A stretch of DNA of 64,000 nt from Gymnothorax reevesii (lineage: Eukaryota; Chordata; Actinopteri; Anguilliformes; Muraenidae). The DNA lies in contig CM056576.1 in NCBI GenBank assembly GCA_029721435.1, positions 110,402,666-110,466,665 on the forward strand, given 5' to 3'. Position 1 is the stretch's first letter; each line of letters opens with the position of its first letter. This document shows, piece by piece, positions 57,511 through 64,000 of the stretch. A model generated the notes under the pieces. That model had not been told where the DNA came from. It did no database searches and saw only the letters and a list, made by a program, of their open reading frames with translations. The position numbers were made by a program, and so were the translations under genes.

Positions 57511-60500
57511 TAGATTCTGGGGAAGCGATGCCCCAGCTCAATCAACCAGCTGGGTAAAGAATTTGATGGCCCAGAAATTCGATATCGTCCCCTGAGGACA
57601 GCAGCAAAGAAAGGTCCAAACAACACGCACACCTCACAAACCATGACAGGACTTGCCTAACTCTAGAAACAGTAAGAAGAACAGAGGATGGAGGAAGGGT
57701 AGAGAAAACTGATAGCCAGGTCATCCTTGGTGTTGAACAGTCATAAAGAAGGGGTTCATGAGGTTCAGCTCTCTTGGTGTGAGTTTCCTTGAACCTGAAT
57801 ATTGTGTTAAGGCCCTGTGCAAAAGGTTATTAACTGCCAAGACATCATTAATCTGGACACTCAAAATTGAAAAAAAAAAAAAACACCCCCAAATGTGCCA
57901 AAATACCAGAGCTTCCGAGGGGCTTTGCTCCCCCAGGTCCCCCACGGGGGCACTACCCTTGAACCCCGCAGGGGGCCCCTGACCGGTCATTACCCCTACG
58001 CTTCAAATCCTGGTGAGAACACTGGGCTAATTTAATTGTATCAAATTTCACATACATATGAATGGTAGTCATCTCACCTTAGCAATAAGAACTACCTCCT
58101 AGTTTTGCAGTGAATCAATGGTTAATTAAGAAAAATTACTGAGAACAAGTTTGTCCTAAAAATTGTCAACAAGTATATTCTGTGCCCTCACAATTTTCAT
58201 TTTGGGCTACACCACTGATAGGAAGTGTTGAATACATTGGTTATTCCATTCTGGTAAGCCTCCTGATTTAATTAGTGATCTTAACATCCCAGCACTGAGA
58301 GGGCCAAGTTGCTCATTACTGTGTCAATAAGATGATATCTCTGTGACTTTGAAGTGGCGCTAATTCTTAGGGCATATTTGGCAAGTTCCTTTGTGAATAA
58401 GATTGCTGAACTTGCTGATGTTTCAGTGGGCACAGTGGGGAAAGTGATGCTGACCTGGATGTTTATTCTGAGGGAGGGAGATGTTATCAACTATCTGCAA
58501 CTGTGGTCAAAACCACTTAGCTAGAGTGAGATATTCCTACAATGGCTGTAGGTGCAAGGTAATAAAAAACTGCTGATAAATCTGGTCAATACAAATATCA
58601 AAGGGATGAGCACATTACCATCAAAAAAGTATTCATATGAATTCAAAGAGACACGTAAGGCAGTGTGGTCTATTTTATTTCAGCAGTGGTTTTTGTGTTG
58701 AATTCCCTTGGAGTTCTATTAAACGATTTCTTCCAAAACAATTCCGTACTAGATAATTAGACCCACACATTCCCTTTTGCATAATGAGGTACTGACTGAC
58801 ACGCAGCACCCCAGGAAAAAAAATTTCCCTCAATCCATTCCCTACAGAAGTGTGCCAGCCCTGACTACATTATGCTGAAGAACATTTCACGACAAAGGGA
58901 ATTGTAGAAGTTGCCAACCAGTGATAAATGAAAAAAGGTGATTACAGTCCTTCTATGGTGTCTGCCACCAGGTCATTAGCTGCCTTATTTAGGCCCCAGC
59001 CAGTCATATTTAATTCATTTTATAGCTATATTCATCCCTTAAAGTCTAATGTGTTTCTCCCTTTCCTTCCATCCATCCTTTCAAGAACATCTTGCATTTT
59101 TTGCCACCCCAGTTTCTCCCTGCGTAAGGCTCTTTCTCTGTTTTCGGGCTCCCCTGGGACGGCCCACCAACACTCCTGTTGATTGCCTCACAGCAGGAGT
59201 CTACTTGGATGTGACAGTGCCATAATCACTTCTATTTCCATTTGAAAAATTGCAGTCAACAATTCGGAAAAAAGTACACTCCTGTGGATTGGTGCAAACT
59301 ACAATAAATGCTGACCATTTTTGAAAACTTGATTTCCCTATTTTTCGCACCATAACAATCCAAAGGTCAGTAGTTAGGTTGCAGGTCAGAACTAAGTTAT
59401 GTGGCTTATGTTACATTGTAAATTGAACTAACTTCTGGAATAATATGTAAATAGGAAATATACAATCCAAAACTTGAATGAAACAGCACCCACTTCAATA
59501 AAGTTATTTCAAGCAGAAATAATTGTTTTTAACAATGCAAATGTATTGGCGGTATTTTATATCAACTAAGGCAATCCTCGTGAATAAAAGTAAAGAAACT
59601 CCCTGTCGAAAATGTATTGGTTACTCTGACTTTCCGAATTGCACTGTACTCTGTATATGGGTATGAAAATTACAGAAAATATCTAAAATCACTCTGAAAA
59701 GGCCATGGATGGGTAAATACTAGGTGGCTAAAAGCACACTACAACATGAAAGATGCTGGCTGCCCAGACCCTAATTAAGAACTTCAAGAAAGAAAGTAAA
59801 ACTGTCAAGAAAGGTTGTTGTCAGTTACCCAGATTGTCATCCTGTGTACGCTCCATTGTTGAGAAGAAAGATGAATCTAACTTAAGAAATCAATTTATAA
59901 AAAAGAAGATAAATAAATAATAATATATTCTCCCCCAACCTATTATAGCAGAATATAGTGGCGGGTAGGTGTCACTTCATCCGAACCATAAAGGGCAAGT
60001 CTCTGCCGGCCAATTAAAAGCTCAAGCAATAATCTCCTGAGGGCTCCTTTCTATGGATTTTCTGTTCCTTTTAAAGTGCAAGTTGTCTTGATATGAATCG
60101 GGATCTCGGCAGCAAACTTCATTAATCTGGAGCCCTAAATCAAGAGCTCGGGTGTTAAAACGAGGGTTGAGGCCTTGCTCTGACCGTTAATATTCAAAAA
60201 GTTCGCAGAAAATTAACCCTTTGTGCGCTCTTCCCAAGAGCAGCCTGCCCTGCAGTTCCCACAGTGGTGCATAGGTGCTCCAGGTTCCAGTGATGTGTGA
60301 TGAGGTCAATAGTAGGGTTGGCACTTCCCATTATGAACGTCAGAGATACTCTAGGGGCATGCTTATGGGGTCCAGCAGAAGGTGGCGAGTTCTTGCCTTT
60401 TGAACAATGAAGCTGCATTTGGGCTTGTGTAGACTAGCAAGTACATCTCCAAATAGTCTCGCCTTGCTTTTCAAGAGAGCATCCAATATTGTCAACGTCA

Positions 60501-61926
60501 GCATCCACACTTTCGCAAAGCTTGTTTAATGGAATTGGACATAAACCCTAGTAGGCAGCCATGTTGGAAAAAGCGCTAGAACTCGCAGGTAGCTCAAAAC
60601 TTGGGAGTCTTTCCTTTGGGAGACCTAGTGTTGAGACCCTTTGGTCTTGAACATGCCCCTGATAATCTTTACCCATGTACGCGCACGCTGGCCGATGTCA
60701 AGCAATGACACAGGAATCACATACAACCGTGGCATACAAAATAATTGCATCCGAAATGTAAACACCAAGCACTATTTTTATCCTTAATTATGTCATAGCA
60801 ACCGTATTTCTATCTTGCGGTCAGCCTGCAGCAATTAAGACACATGTCAATACAAAGCCAAACATAAAGTTTGATAATGCAAACCGTACAGCGAACAAAC
60901 AGGATAGTATGACAATGAATCATTTGGCCTTCAGTTTAGCAGACAGTAAAAAAAAAAAAAAGTGATGAGTTAACTATACAATTTGTTCAGCACTCCTAAT
61001 TAAGGATATTTTCCCATACTGTCAACTTTTGGGTTAAGGTAAGGTGGAAAACAAATAGTAAAATGGCGCTAAAGTGATATTAATTTCAGGGAATGGGAGT
61101 GATTATGAGGCTCGTGGACAATCTTTTGTGTCACCGTGTTTTCTAAGGCTCCTCCATCCATTTTACTGGGAAAATGAATGACAAAATATGACAGCTTAGG
61201 GTTTCAAAAACCTGCAGGACAATAGTCAAGCAGAGGATGGAGTTTGTTTGCTGTTAGTACCTCTGTATGTGCGCTTTTCTGTAACCTCTCATGCTCAGCC
61301 AAGTTTGTTGGCAGGTTTTTGAGAGTGCTGTACCCCACTTTTCTTCCACACACTGTCACTCATCGAAAAGACTTGAGGGGGAAGCAGTACAATTGCTGAC
61401 TGCAAGCACAGCCGCACAGCCAGTCTTTTCCTCTATATCAGTCAGTTTGAAATTGTACACTTTTCTATCCCTTTTTTGAGTTAGAAAATCCAATGCCGAA
61501 AAATACTTCAGCTGTGAGATATCCACCACCATGATCACTGGAGCTGACGCAATGACGTTTTCGTCCAGTGACACCCATTTCCTGTGGCCTTTCAATTTCA
61601 TGAGTAGCAAATAATGCATTTTTGGCATTGTACAGAATATTTTTTGTAAAAAGGCACAGAAGAGTTCTGCCTTTTGACGTCATTGTTACAGAATATCAGA
61701 TTCTAAGAGCACATATGCCAACATGCTTTCTCTGCTTGCACTCCAAATGAATAGGCATTAAAGCCCGCTTATTCTAATGATTTATCTTGCATTTACTTGC
61801 AACTATTGGCCACACTTATCATCTTACCTTCTACTCTATTGAAATAATATGAAAATACAATACGGAAATCACAAGAATAAACAGGATAAATAAACATAAT
61901 ACAAACACCAGTGAGTTCATACATAC
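57511..61926. other. Intergenic DNA, no gene recognised
   Basis: No gene is recognised. A GC-rich segment at 57890-57985 contains several CCCC and GGGG blocks that can fold on themselves. The stretch 59940-60140 has balanced composition and a unique look and is the best conserved non-coding candidate, without proof. Confidence 0.5.
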
Positions 61927-62089
61927 ATGAAATATGACCGCGTTAGCAACTGTGTAATAAACAAGATAGCTTGGGTAGGGCCTACTTTGCCCAACCTGAC
62001 TGCATATCTCTGCCTGGTTCAGGTACTGGCAACTTATTGGCTTCTGTATTATCCGCTTGAGAGTAGATATTTTGAAAAATTATTTCCCC

Positions 62090-62765
62090 AAATGTGTATA
62101 CTTAAACCAATCAATCAGGTTAACTCTTACGAATACCTTAGTGTTCACTTACACAGCAGCTTTGCCTGGAAGGTCACGAATGATGTTCTCATTTACAACA
62201 GAGACTATATTCCTCCAGGCAGTAGTAGAGAGCATTGTTATGTATGAGATAACAGTCTGATATTGAAATCTTACTGCACTGTTGAAAACCAGGCTTGCTC
62301 ATCTTGTATAGACTGCCATGAAGGTTATGGGAGAGAACAAACACCAGTCCCTCCAGTCAATGCACAAACTGTTTGTTCTGAGGCGAGCACAGAGCATTTT
62401 TGTCTGATCCATCCCATATTCTTCCTTCCAAGTAAGAGCTGAGCCTCTGGCAGACAAACCCCAATGTAAACAGAGCCATTTGAAAAACTCATTTCTGTTT
62501 AAACCCATTAAGATTTTAAATAATGCTGCTTGAGGCTGCAGGGATCGTGCAATTGTTCATGGTGTTCTTATCATAGATTGCGTAATACTGTATGTCCAAC
62601 TTGTGTAGTAGGAGAAATGTCTTTGTGCAATTTGTGTTTTTTTTGTACTATATGCTGTTTTGTTTGTATGTTGTTTTGCTATTACCTCCACAATGAAGGC
62701 AGCTATATGTGCACAGTATGTCCAAGACAAATTTCAGTACAGGGACAATAAAGTATGTTGTATTG
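62090..62765 (+). mobile_element. 3' end of a non-LTR retrotransposon
   Basis: A frame reads INQVNSYEYLSVHLHSSFAWKV, matching the YLGVHLDSSLSWK block near the C-terminus of fish LINE reverse transcriptases. About 500 bases later the sequence closes with AAGACAAATTTC and CAATAAAGTATGTTGTATTG, a typical LINE 3' end. The intervening frame is broken. The family is not certain. Confidence 0.6.
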
Positions 62766-63191
62766 AATGACATCATGCTCTTCTTTCAGTGCCTCTGTGG
62801 CGTTGGTAACCATCTTGCCAATGGTTAGCGTGATACTGCGGAGACTTGTCTTACCCATGACAACACACATGGACGCGCAAAAAGAAGGGGTAGGGCCAAG
62901 GGGTAAACTGGGATTCACCCTTAATTTAAGCGAATTGACATGCAGCCCTTGTCTGATCCTCGCTCGTTCCTTTGTTTTTCTGCATTTTCAAGCAACTGCA
63001 GTACCGTACCATAGCAGCCGGTCGGGGATTCACTTCAGCACTTGGATGTTTGACAGGCTGATCCGGTACATATCAGACACTAAAAATAGTCCTTAAAAAA
63101 GAATGGTTTGTTCATTTTTGCCCATCACTAGCCTGTTAACACATCCACAATCATGGAGCAAGGTACAAGCCAAGTTCACATGCAGTAGGTA

Positions 63192-63470
63192 CTAGTAAAG
63201 TATGCTTGTTGCTGCAACGTCATTCAGTATCAGTTTACTTGTGAAACCCATGGAATGCTTTATCAGATTATTTGAGTAGTCCTCCGGGCACGTGAAGTGT
63301 TCACTACACACACTGGCCTGTTGATTTTTTGGTTCAGGACGTGCACATTTCGCAAGCCACTGAATCCGTAGATGCTTCCTTTTTTTGGCAGCCGGCAACT
63401 TGTGAAATCTAGCATTTCGCGGATTTTTTCTGTCTGAAACAGCGCAGTGTTTAGCGATACAATACGGCAT
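63192..63470 (-). CDS. THAP-domain exon, probably of a Kolobok-like transposon
   Basis: The ATG at 63470 begins MPYCIAKHC. The 92-residue product has the C2CH zinc pattern of THAP DNA-binding domains: two cysteines four residues apart near the start, then WLAKCARPEP, then CSEHF (residues about 60-64), with FHKLP between. The final AVPTIF-type box is degenerate (VAATSIL). THAP domains bind specific DNA, and in transposons they recognise the element's own ends. About 335 bases upstream (63806) is a TTAA-flanked terminus, so the exon probably starts a transposon gene reading leftward; no DDE exon or left end was found. A host THAP gene is the alternative. Confidence 0.65.
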   Translation of the reverse strand: MPYCIAKHCAVSDRKNPRNARFHKLPAAKKRKHLRIQWLAKCARPEPKNQQASVCSEHFTCPEDYSNNLIKHSMGFTSKLILNDVAATSILY

Positions 63471-63786
63471 TTCACGATGAAATGATGGACAAACCAAGAA
63501 CCAAACGAACACTAGGTACAGGTAACTATATATTGTTATTCTATATGGATCAGGTACAAAGCGGAGATTACTACTGTCAATACGCACACCTGACGTCACT
63601 TCCGTTGAGATCGGTAATGTGATTGGACGAAGTGGCTGGGCCCACTTCGCAGCCAATTAAGACTATCAAAAATTTACTAAGTAATCAGCTTAAAACCATA
63701 CAGAACGCTATCAGATAGCACTGAAATTTTGTATGTACCTTATATGCATTATAAACTATCGATTGACATTATTTCATTTTTTAGCA

Positions 63787-63805
63787 TGATGACAATAGTT
63801 TCCCT
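63787..63805 (-). repeat. Kolobok-like transposon terminus next to TTAA
   Basis: On the minus strand the sequence reads TTAA then AGGGAAACTATTGTCATC. A TTAA target and an AGGG start are the pattern of Kolobok termini. The matching opposite terminus was not found in the window. Confidence 0.5.
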
Positions 63806-64000
63806 TTAATGGAGCACCTTTCAAACACACAATGCATGGTCCACTGAGCAAGTGTATTTAAAAGAATGAGGGGGTTTTAAACTGTCTCAACCGACTACAT
63901 AAGTAAGAACTAGAAGTTTAATTGGATAGGACATTAAATTGGTCTATAAAGGTTTTTAAGTCTGTGATTTGAGCAACATCATTGATGTGTTATGCTTGTC

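Noticed and set aside
57890..57985. GC-rich self-complementary segment
   Set aside because: It may belong to a dispersed repeat, but no borders or duplication were found and it is too short to classify.
62703..63096. Open frames on both strands near the THAP exon
   Set aside because: They could be a second exon of the THAP-bearing transposon, but no DDE motif or splice junction could be tied to the THAP exon.

Overview
The window looks like non-coding, repeat-rich DNA from a vertebrate, most likely a ray-finned fish. The evidence is its mobile-element mix: three kinds of Ty3/gypsy LTR sequence (a Sushi-like chromovirus, a Gmr1-like element and a short solo LTR), three Tc1-like DNA transposons, L2-like and CR1-like LINEs, a tRNA-derived SINE present twice, several hAT-type non-autonomous elements, a Crypton-like tyrosine recombinase gene and a THAP exon next to a TTAA-type transposon end. 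The species cannot be named from the sequence alone. I found no convincing host protein-coding gene, rRNA, stand-alone tRNA or CRISPR array. Every long or recognisable reading frame belongs to a mobile element.

Layout. 1-3878 is unique DNA with one GC-richer block (2430-2995). 3887-5058 is a hAT-type element with very long inverted arms. 5786-10306 is a Tc1-like element split by a Gmr1-like gypsy element (6146-9547). 10307-13090 is unique DNA with a strong hairpin and a trinucleotide repeat. 13097-14205 is a solo LTR related to the LTRs of the young Sushi-like element at 14570-21465. 21471-28480 is mostly unique, with a CA repeat and a small hAT element. 28483-33200 holds a LINE 3' end, a SINE, a small solo LTR, a hAT element and a TTAA-flanked element. 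33200-38730 is quiet. 38731-46660 is a patchwork: an LTR-less Tc1 fragment, an uncharacterised TIR element, and a Tc1-like element invaded by a putative Harbinger-like element that was itself invaded by an L2 LINE, plus a hAT insertion. 47081-47519 is the second SINE. 49240-51065 holds the Crypton-like gene with flanking hairpin sequence. 51230-52140 is a decayed gypsy pol. 53704-54222 is an unclassified repeat. 54279-57510 is a CR1-like LINE split by a nearly intact Tc1-like element (55170-56744). 57510-61930 is quiet. The right end carries a LINE tail and a THAP exon beside a Kolobok-like terminus.

How the parts relate. The region records successive insertions whose boundaries can be read directly from target-site duplications. 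The youngest visible events are the Sushi-like element (two differences seen between two 1286-bp LTRs) and the Gmr1-like element (three differences between two 489-bp LTRs). The Sushi-like element has gag, protease, reverse transcriptase, RNase H, integrase and chromodomain in order, with one single-base frameshift in a T run. Its first transcribed bases are complementary to the site just after the 5' LTR, as in self-priming Tf1/sushi elements. The Gmr1-like copy shows integrase upstream of reverse transcriptase and has lost its middle by an in-frame deletion. All family assignments come from motif recognition, without database searches.
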